A stretch of 64,000 nt of DNA from Rhodobacteraceae bacterium Alg238-R152 (GTDB lineage: Bacteria; Pseudomonadota; Alphaproteobacteria; Rhodobacterales; Rhodobacteraceae), in contig UNRJ01000006.1 in assembly GCA_900537125.1 (NCBI GenBank), positions 1 to 64,000 of the forward strand, in the 5' to 3' direction. Positions 1 to 8,586 of the stretch are shown in pieces. Every line of letters begins with the position of its first letter. Positions within the stretch are counted from its first letter, which is position 1. The translations under genes and the position numbers were made by a program. The notes under the pieces were generated by a model that saw only the letters and a list, made by a program, of their open reading frames with translations, did not search any database and was not told the origin of the DNA.

Positions 1-601
<601 letters not shown>

Positions 602-1014
602 AAAAGCAATTGCTTGCTTATCCTTGACGTTCGAACCTCTGCACATCGCATCCAGGAGGCTAATCCTGAATGCACTCATACCGTTTGGTTGTGCTTCAGT
701 TTCCAAAGAAACAAAAGCCGTCCAAACAGTGAAGCTGTTGAAACTCTATCATCGACCTCGAAAGGCCTAAGAGCCGATATGCAGGTGTTTGTTCATCGAA
801 ATGAACCAAACCGCCCTCATATCTCTTCAGTGTATTCTATTTTCAAACAACGTCGGAACCGAAGCCCCAGAGACAAAATCAACCGACCGCGCTACTAACT
901 TACTAGCGCAACCCGCTGACAATCCTCAATCTTTTTTGAAACTTCCCAATCCAGAGCCTCGCTCCGATCCAGTCCGTCCCGCCGTTGTGCGCCTCAGCGC
1001 CGCCGGTGAAGGGG
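602..1014 (-). other. rrn leader (transcribed spacer upstream of 16S)
   Basis: About 410 bases lie between the predicted rrn promoter and mature 16S. I see no gene here. A boxA-like antitermination motif is readable on the minus strand at 695-713 (TGTTTCTTTGGAAACTGAA), which resembles the CTTTGAAAACTGA cores of other rrn leaders. This is inferred from position and similarity only. Confidence 0.5.
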
Positions 1015-1043
1015 GTTCTAAGGTTATACCAACAAAGCCGCAA
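1015..1043 (-). promoter_or_regulatory. Predicted rrn promoter
   Basis: On the minus strand a -35 hexamer TTGCGG (1038-1043) is followed after exactly 17 bases by TAGAAC (1015-1020) and a C-rich discriminator, as expected for a stringently controlled stable-RNA promoter. The tRNA-Glu promoter at 38805 has the same design (TTGCGC, 17 bases, TAAATA). No start site has been mapped. Confidence 0.6.
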
Positions 1044-1272
1044 GCGCTTTTTTCACCTTTCCGCAAAAAACAACCAACTTTCCACAAAATCCAACAATAT
1101 CAACACCCTAAGCAGACCGCCTCCGCAAACAAATACAAGAAACACAACAAACACAGTGAACAAATCACCCGCAGAGCCACTTATCCACAGACTCACACAG
1201 AGACTCAGGCCAGACTCACCTCGCAACACCAAACATAAACCCGCCTTAACCAGACAGACCCCGCAAAAAACA
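1044..1272. other. Strand-biased (A/C-rich) intergenic tract with one DnaA-box sequence
   Basis: The plus strand from about 1050 to 1260 is nearly G-free. It contains one exact DnaA box TTATCCACA at 1181-1189. No convincing gene is seen; the open frames here look like by-products of the skewed composition. It lies directly upstream of the rrn promoter and might act as an upstream activation region. Confidence 0.35.
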
Positions 1273-1315
1273 ACGTCGGTAATACGGCAGTATCGCAGCT
1301 GTATCCCAACGGTGC
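1273..1315 (+). repeat. 43-bp element with 11-bp period, copy 1
   Basis: ACGT is followed by three 11-mers, CGGTAATACGG (1277), CAGTATCGCAG (1288) and CTGTATCCCAA (1299), then CGGTGC. The same architecture recurs at 7979 (plus) and 54215 (minus). It lies about 130 bp upstream of the GNAT gene. The 11-bp spacing of GGTAT-like cores fits a tandem operator read on one face of the helix. The binding protein is unknown. Confidence 0.6.
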
Positions 1316-1445
1316 AGAGATGAGGCAGGAAGACTGGCCTTTCGAAACGGTGAAGACAAAGGCCGATGGGGAGCTCAATCGTTAGGCGCTTGAGCCTAAA
1401 AGCGCTACGCTGGCGCAGCCCCATATCTTACACATCGGAACCGTC

Positions 1446-1958
1446 ATGACTGTGACACTGGAATTTGTCTCCGCCCTGCCCGACCCAGATGCTTTTGAGA
1501 CACTCATGCTGGAATACTACACCATCATGGCGTCCAAGCTATCGGATGCCGGGGGACCGAAGCTGTCTGCCGACGCACTCGCGCGGGACACACTTACCCA
1601 TATGCCGGAGCTGCTGCCGCCCGATGGGCGCACCTTACTGGCGCATGACGAGGCTGGCAGATTGATTGGCTGCGGCGTCTTGCGCAAAGTGCGGCCAGAT
1701 GCGGCGGAACTGAAGCGCATGTTTGTGCGTCCCGAGGCACAGGGTCTTGGGCTGGGACGCAAATTGTTTGAGATGCGGATCGACGCGGCCCGGGAGATGG
1801 GCTGCAGCACTCTCTATGCGGACACTGTCAAAGGCAATCGCGCCATGTTGTCGATGTATGAGCGACTTGGGTTTGACTATATCCCCCGCTATCCCGAAAA
1901 CGCCAACCCGCCTGGTCTTGGTCCCTATCTGGTGTATCTGGAACGTCGCGTCACATAA
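1446..1958 (+). CDS. GNAT family N-acetyltransferase
   Basis: A 170-residue protein of the GNAT fold, predicted to transfer an acetyl group from acetyl-CoA to an amine or amino acid. The acetyl-CoA-binding motif A is visible as RPEAQGLGLGRKL at about residues 96-108 (Q-x-x-G-x-G type), preceded by the beta-4 strand AELKRMFV. It is followed by a C-terminal MYERLGFDYIPRY segment typical of the subfamily. Length is normal. The substrate cannot be told. It stands alone, with copy 1 of the 43-bp element upstream and the convergent ABC-like gene 24 bp downstream. Confidence 0.88.
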   Translation: MTVTLEFVSALPDPDAFETLMLEYYTIMASKLSDAGGPKLSADALARDTLTHMPELLPPDGRTLLAHDEAGRLIGCGVLRKVRPDAAELKRMFVRPEAQGLGLGRKLFEMRIDAAREMGCSTLYADTVKGNRAMLSMYERLGFDYIPRYPENANPPGLGPYLVYLERRVT

Positions 1959-1981
1959 GCCGGTGCGCCTGATCTCATCGA

Positions 1982-4900
1982 TCAGGCGTCTTCTTTGGTG
2001 TCATTGCTCTGTTTGGGCGCGCCCACGTAGCCCGACACCGCTTGCAGGATGCGGAAAGCTGTTGAGGCGTCGTTTTCGACCACGGCCATGAACTCACTTT
2101 CGCCCAAACGCAGCATCTCCAGGTCGGTCTTGGCATACATGTCGAGCGCCCGCTTCTCTTTGCGCAGCAACGCCAGTTCGCCAACCAAAGTCCCTGCCCC
2201 AGCTTCGGCCACCACATGGGATTCTCCATCCGGGGTGCTGTAGCCCAACCCCGCTTCCCCCTCGAGGATCAGATATGCGCCATCAGACGGATCATCCCCC
2301 ATATGGAAGACATACTCCCCGGCGGGCGCACTGTGCCACTGTGCCCCAAAAGCCAGCAGACGCATTTGCCGACGGGACAGCCCGGCAAACATATCCGCAG
2401 AGGTCAAGGCGCGCATTTTGCGGCGCAAGTCGGCACTGGCCGCATTATCGGTGTCATCCACCGCAGCCACACCGCTGTCTTTCAGGCGACCATGTTCCAG
2501 CTCCAACACAAGATCAAAGCTGTCCGCATCCTCAAATTCCTCTTCGAGATAGAGGAAAGTGGTGTTGGGCAGCAACTCGCGCAGGTTGGCGATGGTATGT
2601 GCTGCCTGACCTTCGTCATGATTTGCCAAGCATCGGTTGAGGATCATCACATCCGGTTTTTTGATTGCTGCGCGACTGATGGCGAGGGGTTCAGAGAACG
2701 CGGCCGGAAGACCCGCTCCGCCAATGCCCGTCGGCACAGCAAACAACAGCTCGGCCACCTCTTGTTTCATGCCGGCCTCAGCCAAAGTTTGCGCAACAAT
2801 ATCGCGAATTTGCTCTGCACGAGGACCAGCAGAGGCGGCCAACTTGCCAAAGATCGCGTTTTCCAAAACCGTGAGGCCGGGGGCGTAGCGGTCTTCGCGC
2901 AGCGGCGCAAAGTACACCGCTGTCCATTCCGACAGCTTTTGCGCCTCAACGTGGCGCAATTCCAGAATAGTTTGTTTGAGGTCTTCGCCAAAACCCGCGC
3001 CAATGCGTTCTGCGGACACCAGCAGCGGCAGCGAAATCATTTGCTCCAGCTCTTCCTGGGTCATATTGGCCAGCCGGACGTCGCGGCTTTTGGCAAAAAG
3101 TTCCACGTTGCGGGTGAAGTCGTCCGGATCAAAGCCAAGCTGTTGGAATAGCGGGTGGTCGGTGCCATCCACGCCAAAGGTCTGGTTCAGCATCTCCACA
3201 ACTTCGCGGCTCATACGCAGGATGCTCTCTTCGATGCCAAGCTCTTGCAGCAGTTTCAGGAATTCGCTGATACGTTGCTCTCGACCGTCGGTGATGACCT
3301 GACGCGGGGTAGCAAAGAACAGGTTGGCGGCCACCGGCAGCGCCGGGTTGTATTGCTCCCGATCAAAGCGGAAGTAAGATTTGGTCAGGCCCGCCTTATC
3401 CAACGCCTCACGAATTTGCGGCCGCAGATCCACAAGGGTTTGCGCCAGTTCGGCGTGGTCACTTTCGACAAATGGCTGATCAAGCCCCTTGCGGAACAGC
3501 GCGTTGCCCGCACCGGTGGCATCCATCACGGCAACCCACCATGCGTGCACATCATCTTCGTTGGCCAAATCCCCCAGCGTCGGGTTCACCCAGTCGGAAT
3601 AGAGCCGATCGAGACTGTTGCCTGTGCGCTTGGACTCATAGGCCCGTTTTTTCTCTTCTGCCTCGCCCATTGGATCCGGGCGGTCTGTGATTGGTCTCTG
3701 CTTCAACGGCATCAGCACGTTGTCGCCAAAAGTGCCTTCAAACACATAGGGCGACGGATCAGCGTAGCCAATGCGAGTGGCAATCACCCGCTGGTGCAGA
3801 TCATTGAGTTTCACCCCGCCAATTTCCAACGCGCCACTCAGCGGTGTGATTTCTCGGGTGAACAGTTCAGCCACCGCGCGGCGTTCTTCGGCGTCTTGTG
3901 AGCGGATGCCGATCACCGCACCTTGGCGCACAGTGGTAGAGATGTTTTCCAGTACGCTGTCCCCATCATGGTCGCGCACATAGACGTCTTTGAGAACAAT
4001 ATCGCCGGTCAGACGTGGGATGTCCTCGGGCTCGTTTTCAATCAGCTCTTCATCCACCATGCCCGACGGACCAAAGCGGTCGCCAATCAAATGCCAGCGC
4101 AGGGACAAGTCCGCCACACGGTTGTAATAGTTCAAAAGCTCTTTCCACGGAGAGGAGAGATCTTTGTAGGCGGCAAGCGCCGCAACCAGCGCGCCAAGCG
4201 TCACCTGGCCACGGATCACCAGAAGGCCGCCAACGAGATAAAAGAAGAAAGGTGTCAGTTGCGTGATGAAGTTGTTGAGGAACTTCATGAAAAACTTCTT
4301 CTTGTAGATCGACAAGCGGATCAGGAAGAGCGTTCCCAGACGTCTGGTGACCTGCGACAGGCGATAGCGCCAGCCGCCGTTGCCACGCAGCTCTGGCGTG
4401 CCGGTGGCGGTTTCGCCAATCTCTGCTGCGAGGTGGCGAACCTGTACAATGCGGTCTTTGTTCAACAGGTTGATCTGCCGCTGCAACTTGGGAATGATCC
4501 AGGCTTGCAAGGGGATCAGCGCGATGGCCGCAAGACCAAACCAGACGTTTTGCAGAAACAAAAAGGCCAGAATGGTCAACATCTGTCCGGCCTGCATCAC
4601 CGGCAGGCTGATCGCATCGCCCATCATGCCCCCCAGCGGCTCGGCTTCCGCTGTCACCATACTGACCATCTCGCCTTGTGAGGTGCGGCGCAGATACGGC
4701 TGAGGGAATCGAGTGATGCGCGAAATCAGAGTGAAGCGATAGCGGCGCAACATGCGCTCAGACAGCACACCTTTCATTGTGTTGATGCGCATTTTCATCA
4801 GCCCGTGCACCAGCACCGCCAGCAAAAACAGGAAGCTGAGCATGATCAGGTAGTTTTCCTGCGTCATCTCCCAATTGTACACGTCAATATAAGAGGTATC

Positions 4901-5095
4901 TGCATCAATCGCGTCGTTGATGATACGTTTGGGCAGCTCCAACGTCAGGAACTGCAGCGGGAAAAGGCACACCGTGAGCGCCAAAAGGGCCATCTGGTCA
5001 CGTTTCGAATACTTCCAGATGAAGGCAAATAATGAGCGTTCTATACCGTCTACTCCCGGTTTGCAGCACGGGCTTCGCGCCGTCCCATTTGGCAA
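1982..5095 (-). CDS. ABC-exporter-like membrane protein with degenerate ATPase and C-terminal cyclic-nucleotide-binding domain
   Basis: About 1037 residues. An exporter-type transmembrane domain occupies roughly residues 20-330 (helices around LALTVCLFPLQFLTLELPKR, NYLIMLSFLFLLAVLVHGLM, QMLTILAFLFLQNVWFGLAA). A nucleotide-binding-like domain follows, but the Walker A lysine motif is absent: GAVIGIRSQDAEERRA stands where GxxGxGKST should be. The LSGGQ signature is replaced by AAFSEPLAISRAA and Walker B ends in VMILNRC without Asp-Glu. About 300 extra residues separate the two halves of this domain. A CNMP-binding fold is at the C-terminus (MFAGLSRRQ to RLGESEFMAVVEN, including GTLVGELALL). The start is uncertain: an upstream stop forces TTG at 5095 or an ATG at residue 35-36. 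A regulatory or scaffold role is more likely than active transport. Confidence 0.85.
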   Translation of the reverse strand: MPNGTARSPCCKPGVDGIERSLFAFIWKYSKRDQMALLALTVCLFPLQFLTLELPKRIINDAIDADTSYIDVYNWEMTQENYLIMLSFLFLLAVLVHGLMKMRINTMKGVLSERMLRRYRFTLISRITRFPQPYLRRTSQGEMVSMVTAEAEPLGGMMGDAISLPVMQAGQMLTILAFLFLQNVWFGLAAIALIPLQAWIIPKLQRQINLLNKDRIVQVRHLAAEIGETATGTPELRGNGGWRYRLSQVTRRLGTLFLIRLSIYKKKFFMKFLNNFITQLTPFFFYLVGGLLVIRGQVTLGALVAALAAYKDLSSPWKELLNYYNRVADLSLRWHLIGDRFGPSGMVDEELIENEPEDIPRLTGDIVLKDVYVRDHDGDSVLENISTTVRQGAVIGIRSQDAEERRAVAELFTREITPLSGALEIGGVKLNDLHQRVIATRIGYADPSPYVFEGTFGDNVLMPLKQRPITDRPDPMGEAEEKKRAYESKRTGNSLDRLYSDWVNPTLGDLANEDDVHAWWVAVMDATGAGNALFRKGLDQPFVESDHAELAQTLVDLRPQIREALDKAGLTKSYFRFDREQYNPALPVAANLFFATPRQVITDGREQRISEFLKLLQELGIEESILRMSREVVEMLNQTFGVDGTDHPLFQQLGFDPDDFTRNVELFAKSRDVRLANMTQEELEQMISLPLLVSAERIGAGFGEDLKQTILELRHVEAQKLSEWTAVYFAPLREDRYAPGLTVLENAIFGKLAASAGPRAEQIRDIVAQTLAEAGMKQEVAELLFAVPTGIGGAGLPAAFSEPLAISRAAIKKPDVMILNRCLANHDEGQAAHTIANLRELLPNTTFLYLEEEFEDADSFDLVLELEHGRLKDSGVAAVDDTDNAASADLRRKMRALTSADMFAGLSRRQMRLLAFGAQWHSAPAGEYVFHMGDDPSDGAYLILEGEAGLGYSTPDGESHVVAEAGAGTLVGELALLRKEKRALDMYAKTDLEMLRLGESEFMAVVENDASTAFRILQAVSGYVGAPKQSNDTKEDA

Positions 5096-5226
5096 AGGCT
5101 ACCAATGGAGGTGGGGCCTGTTCAAACGGATTCTTACTGGAAGTTTGGCAGAGTGAAAACAGAGGTTTGCTGTTCCCTGATTCTCCCGCTAGTCTCTTTT
5201 CAGAACTTAGGATGGGGCAGAGGTCT

Positions 5227-5610
5227 ATGGACCAGATCACGACAGTCTTGTTGCTGGTCGCGGCATTTCAGATCAAACACTTGGTGGCGGATTTTTTCCT
5301 ACAGAACGCCAAGATGATCATGGGCCGCGAGAAATACTGGCACATGGGACGCACACAGCATGCGGGCATCCATGCGGCGTTTTCTGTTGTGGTTTTGGCG
5401 CTGTTTGGTGCCAACCCAATGCTGATTTTCTGGATGGTGCTCATAGAGTTCATCGTGCACTTTCACATCGACTGGGCCAAGGCGCGCTATTCTGTGGATC
5501 GCGAACTGCGTCCCGATCAGCCGCTCTACTGGTATGCCATGGGCACCGACCAAGCGCTGCACCAGTTGACCTATCTTGTGATGATCTGGGCGCTGTTTGC
5601 CTGTCAGTGA
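5227..5610 (+). CDS. DUF3307 domain-containing membrane protein
   Basis: A protein of 127 residues starting MDQITTVLLL. The FQIKHLVADFFLQ segment followed by a tyrosine/histidine-rich stretch (KYWHMGRTQHAGIH) and further hydrophobic helices is characteristic of the DUF3307 family of small integral membrane proteins of unknown function. Three to four membrane segments are visible. The start is taken at 5227; an in-frame ATG at 5212 is an alternative. The open frame reaches much further upstream, but that part overlaps the divergent gene and lacks family character. Confidence 0.8.
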   Translation: MDQITTVLLLVAAFQIKHLVADFFLQNAKMIMGREKYWHMGRTQHAGIHAAFSVVVLALFGANPMLIFWMVLIEFIVHFHIDWAKARYSVDRELRPDQPLYWYAMGTDQALHQLTYLVMIWALFACQ

Positions 5611-5617
5611 AGGCTGA

Positions 5618-6394
5618 CTAGGCTGTAAAAATATCCACGATGGCGTGGATATCATGCGTTTCACTCACCACAAATACCCGTATTTTTTGTCCCGACGGAG
5701 CTGTCACGATCACTTGTACTGATGTTTCCACCAAAGCTGGAGACAGGAAACGTGCGCGCAGTTCTTGGATTTTCTTGTTTGGATGCACGTGCACAAAGGC
5801 CGCTTCCGCCAAAGCACAAAGCAACATGCCTGGGGCAATCACATCACCAAAGCCAGCCGTTCGTGCGGCACCAGCATCAACGTGCAACGGATTGGGGTCG
5901 TTGGCGAGCTTAACATAGGTCGCGATGCACGCAGCACTGAGCGGCAAGGAGCTCAAAGTGATCGCCTCCTGCCCGATCATCCGTGGCTGCAGTTTGGGCG
6001 CACTCATGGCGCGGATGGTGATTGGTGTAAGGAAACGCACGCGGGTTTCCATCTCAGCGTCGGCACCGATCAGCTGAAAAGTGTATCGCGCAGCTAAGCT
6101 GTCACTTTCATTGAGCAGGACTACTTGTGTACCTGCGATCAGTGGATGGTCAAAGGGCGCGGTGAAGCGCTGAGATTCTTGTATGGCGTAAGTACCGTCA
6201 GGCGCAGAAAAACTATGCTGGACAGCCTTAAGCGCAGGGTCGCCCAACAGCAAGACAGCGCGGGTGAGTGGTTGGATGTCTAAAACGCGCGGGCTTAAAA
6301 GGTCGGAGAGAAGTTCGCGCAGCACCTTGCAATCCGCGGCGGTGACGCCCTTCTGCAACGTGAGGACAGCCTTGGAAACGTCAGGCTTGCTCAT
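5618..6394 (-). CDS. MaoC/FabA-like hotdog dehydratase, last gene of the ACP-KAS cassette
   Basis: 258 residues. The C-terminal half (about 150-258) is a MaoC-type hotdog with the hydratase motif region YVKLANDPNPLHVD and the following GFGDVIAPGMLL helix. These normally provide the catalytic Asp and His that hydrate or dehydrate a 3-hydroxyacyl/enoyl thioester. The N-terminal half looks like a diverged second hotdog without a clear active site. The gene overlaps the ketoacyl synthase gene by 14 bp on the same strand, so the product probably acts on the acyl-ACP made by that enzyme. The exact substrate is unknown. Confidence 0.75.
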   Translation of the reverse strand: MSKPDVSKAVLTLQKGVTAADCKVLRELLSDLLSPRVLDIQPLTRAVLLLGDPALKAVQHSFSAPDGTYAIQESQRFTAPFDHPLIAGTQVVLLNESDSLAARYTFQLIGADAEMETRVRFLTPITIRAMSAPKLQPRMIGQEAITLSSLPLSAACIATYVKLANDPNPLHVDAGAARTAGFGDVIAPGMLLCALAEAAFVHVHPNKKIQELRARFLSPALVETSVQVIVTAPSGQKIRVFVVSETHDIHAIVDIFTA

Positions 6395-7595
6395 ACGCTT
6401 TGGCTATCAAAGTGGCGTTGATGCCGCCAAAGGCCAGCGAATTGGACATCACAGCTTTGAGCGGCGTGGATTTGGCCACGTTGGGCACCGGTTCCAGGCC
6501 AATTTTGGGGTCCACCTCAGTGAAGTTGATGGTCGGCGGCACCGATTGGCGTCGCAAAGCGCCGATGGCAACGATCATTTCCAACGCGCCTGCTGCGCCC
6601 AGGGCATGTCCGTGCACCGGCTTGGTGGCGGAAATCTGCACACCAGCGAGATCGTCGCCAAACACCTCTCGCAGGGCAACCGCCTCATTAACGTCGTTGG
6701 CAACTGTTCCAGTTCCATGAGCGTTTACATAGCCAATATCCTCAGGGGCAAGATTGGCTGTCTTGAGGGCCATGCGCATACAGGTTGCTGCGCGGGCGGG
6801 ATTGGGCCGTAGAAGATCTCCGGCGTCCGAATTTGTGCCAAAGCCAACCAACTCACAGAGAATAGGGGCGCCACGCTCTTGTGCGCTTTCTAGGCTTTCA
6901 AGAACAAGGATGCCGGCACCCTCTCCTAAAATCATACCATTGCGGTCTTTGCTGAACGGACGGTTCACATCGGCGGTCATCACGCGAAGGAGTTCCCAGA
7001 CCCGAAACACGCCACTTTCCAGACAACCTTCGGAACCGCCCGCAATACAGCGGTCGACTTGGCCAGCCGCGACCATTTGGTAGCCCATGCCAATGGATTG
7101 GCTGCCAGAAGAGCAGGCTGTGGCGAGGCAGAGCGCGGGGCCAGTGGCCCCAAACTCCATCGAGACCCAGCTTGCAGCGGCGTTGTTCATAATTTTTGGC
7201 ACCGACATTGGATCAAGCCGCATGGAGCCTTCGCGGCCAAGTTTGAGATAGTTGATGTTGAGGGTTTGCCCTCCCCCAAAACCGGACCCAATCGACACCC
7301 CGCAGGCTTCGCCAAAGTGTTCCTCTGACAGACCGGCCTGAGCCACAGCTTCGCGGGCGGCAGTCAGGGCGTATTCAGCCACCGGTTCGCGCATGCGATG
7401 GGGTTTGTCGCCCAACACTTGCGCCAAGTCGGCTTTGGACAGGCGGGCTGCGGTTTTCACACGCTGCGCATCTAGATCGTCAAAATGGATGGATTTGACA
7501 CCTGACATGCCAGTCTGTGTTGCGTCGGTTAGAACGTCGGCTCCGATGCCGCAGGCGGAGACGGCGCCTTGGCCGGTGACAACGACGCGCCTCAC
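6381..7595 (-). CDS. Beta-ketoacyl-ACP synthase (FabF/FabB type)
   Basis: 404 residues, the usual length for KAS I/II. The Cys-His-His triad is readable: Cys161 in ATACSSGSQ, His293 in NAHGTGT and His330 in KPVHGHALGAAGA. It would condense an acyl primer with malonyl-ACP. The start is a GTG that overlaps the TGA of the upstream ACP gene (GTGA), indicating translational coupling. KPVHGH is unusual compared with the K-S-x-T-G-H of housekeeping FabF. Together with its private ACP and dehydratase, this suggests a dedicated secondary acyl chain rather than bulk fatty-acid synthesis. Confidence 0.92.
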   Translation of the reverse strand: MRRVVVTGQGAVSACGIGADVLTDATQTGMSGVKSIHFDDLDAQRVKTAARLSKADLAQVLGDKPHRMREPVAEYALTAAREAVAQAGLSEEHFGEACGVSIGSGFGGGQTLNINYLKLGREGSMRLDPMSVPKIMNNAAASWVSMEFGATGPALCLATACSSGSQSIGMGYQMVAAGQVDRCIAGGSEGCLESGVFRVWELLRVMTADVNRPFSKDRNGMILGEGAGILVLESLESAQERGAPILCELVGFGTNSDAGDLLRPNPARAATCMRMALKTANLAPEDIGYVNAHGTGTVANDVNEAVALREVFGDDLAGVQISATKPVHGHALGAAGALEMIVAIGALRRQSVPPTINFTEVDPKIGLEPVPNVAKSTPLKAVMSNSLAFGGINATLIAKAYEQA

Positions 7596-7861
7596 GCCTC
7601 AGAGGCCTGGTGTTCTTCGATTTTGGAGATCGCGAGATCCAGCAGATCTTGCACCGTCACCACGTCGGTCAACTCGTTGTCCACCGAGACATACGCGCCG
7701 TATTTTTCCTCAATCGCCATGAGGATCATCACAAAATCGGCCGACTGGATGTCCAGCTCCTCAAGTTTCTTTTGTGGTGTGATTTCAGAAGGTTCCACCA
7801 TGCCTTCCTGCGCAACCATCTGCAGCAATTCTCGGGTCAGCGTGTCGCGATCGGTGCTCAT
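7592..7861 (-). CDS. Acyl carrier protein
   Basis: 89 residues starting MSTDRDTLTRELL, with Shine-Dalgarno GGAAGGA 6 bases upstream. The phosphopantetheine attachment serine is in LDIQSADFVMIL; the usual D-S-L-D is modified to QSAD, so this is a divergent, probably dedicated ACP. The surrounding helices (KLEELDI, AIEEKYGAYVSVD, TVQDLLDLAI) match the ACP fold. First gene of a three-gene operon with the ketoacyl synthase and hotdog dehydratase. Copy 2 of the 43-bp element is about 120 bp upstream. The open frame extends to 8023, but the extra N-terminus is not ACP-like. Confidence 0.9.
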   Translation of the reverse strand: MSTDRDTLTRELLQMVAQEGMVEPSEITPQKKLEELDIQSADFVMILMAIEEKYGAYVSVDNELTDVVTVQDLLDLAISKIEEHQASEA

Positions 7862-7978
7862 CGGCGTCCTTCCAGTCGTCAAAGTCTTTATGCAATCACC
7901 CACCAAAAAAGTGGCAAGTGTGTTGAGTTTAGAAGGCAATTCGGAAAGTTTCCAGACGGAACTTTGGGCGCATTTTGC

Positions 7979-8021
7979 ACGTCGGTATTGCATCGGTATC
8001 GCGTCTGTATCGCGGAGGTGC
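7979..8021 (+). repeat. 43-bp element with 11-bp period, copy 2
   Basis: ACGT, then CGGTATTGCAT (7983), CGGTATCGCGT (7994) and CTGTATCGCGG (8005), then AGGTGC. This is the most regular of the three copies. It lies between the rhodanese gene and the ACP operon, upstream of the latter but in the opposite orientation. By eye it matches copy 3 at about 35 of 43 positions and copy 1 at about 32. Confidence 0.65.
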
Positions 8022-8043
8022 AAAAATTGACATGCACGTCAGG

Positions 8044-8436
8044 CTACATGCCGGGATCAACCGGCTCAATCACCGTGCCACCGCCCTCTACCCAGTCTTT
8101 GAAGCCACCCAGATTATGGACCTCGGCGTAGCCCATGTCCTTGAGCAGCTTGCCCGCCAGCGCGGCGCGGCCACCAGAGGCGCAGTGCAGGATCACCGGC
8201 CGGTCAAATTGCAGCTCCGGGTCATGGAACGGCGTGGCGGGATCGGCGCGGAACTCCAACATGCCGCGTGGAATGTGGTGACTGCCTTCCGCGCGGCCAT
8301 TGGCGGCGAGCTCCGGCGCGTCACGCACATCCAGCAGCAGCGCACCGGCGGCGACTTTGGCCTGCGCCTCAGGGATGGTGATTTTGGGAACAACGGCATG
8401 CGCGGCTTGCACAAGATCAGCGGCGGTGGTTGGCAT
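8044..8436 (-). CDS. Rhodanese-like domain protein
   Basis: 130 residues starting MPTTAADLVQ, with Shine-Dalgarno GAGGAG 8 bases upstream. A single rhodanese domain: the entry motif LLLDVRDAPELAANGRAEGSHHIP and the active-site loop HCASGGRAALAGKLL with the catalytic Cys, followed by the exit motif GYAEVHNLGGFKDWVEGG. It would move sulfane sulfur or act as a persulfide carrier, probably in the cytoplasm since no signal peptide is visible. It begins about 80 bp downstream of the terminator of the structured-RNA region. Confidence 0.9.
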   Translation of the reverse strand: MPTTAADLVQAAHAVVPKITIPEAQAKVAAGALLLDVRDAPELAANGRAEGSHHIPRGMLEFRADPATPFHDPELQFDRPVILHCASGGRAALAGKLLKDMGYAEVHNLGGFKDWVEGGGTVIEPVDPGM

Positions 8437-8514
8437 CGGGAGACTCCTCTGGTGTGTGTGCCAAAGGGTAAGCATGGGGCGGGCGCCTGTTAAGAGGGCA
8501 TCGCAAAGCTATGA

Positions 8515-8586
8515 CAAAAAAGAAGGCGCCAGGTGATGAGCGGCAGCGGATCCAAACACGACCCATGCCCACGACCTGACGCCTTC
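8515..8586 (-). terminator. Rho-independent terminator closing the structured RNA
   Basis: On the minus strand GAAGGCGTCAGGT (8586-8574) pairs with ACCTGGCGCCTTC (8534-8522) over 13 positions with one G-U pair, followed by six T. It ends about 80 bp before the rhodanese start, so it separates the upstream RNA from that gene or attenuates it. Confidence 0.65.

Noticed and set aside
1181..1189. DnaA box as sign of a replication origin
   Set aside because: Single box, no dnaA, parAB, hemE or AT-rich unwinding region nearby.
789..1424. Several open frames upstream of the 16S gene
   Set aside because: They overlap the rrn leader, promoter and the A/C-rich tract; their amino-acid content merely reflects the skewed composition.
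2216..4681. Several long plus-strand frames opposite the ABC-like gene
   Set aside because: They have the Gln/His/Arg-rich composition typical of antisense frames, while the minus strand carries clear transmembrane and cNMP domains.
5032..5226. N-terminal extension of the DUF3307 gene
   Set aside because: Overlaps the start of the opposite gene and has no resemblance to the family; the protein is complete from 5227.
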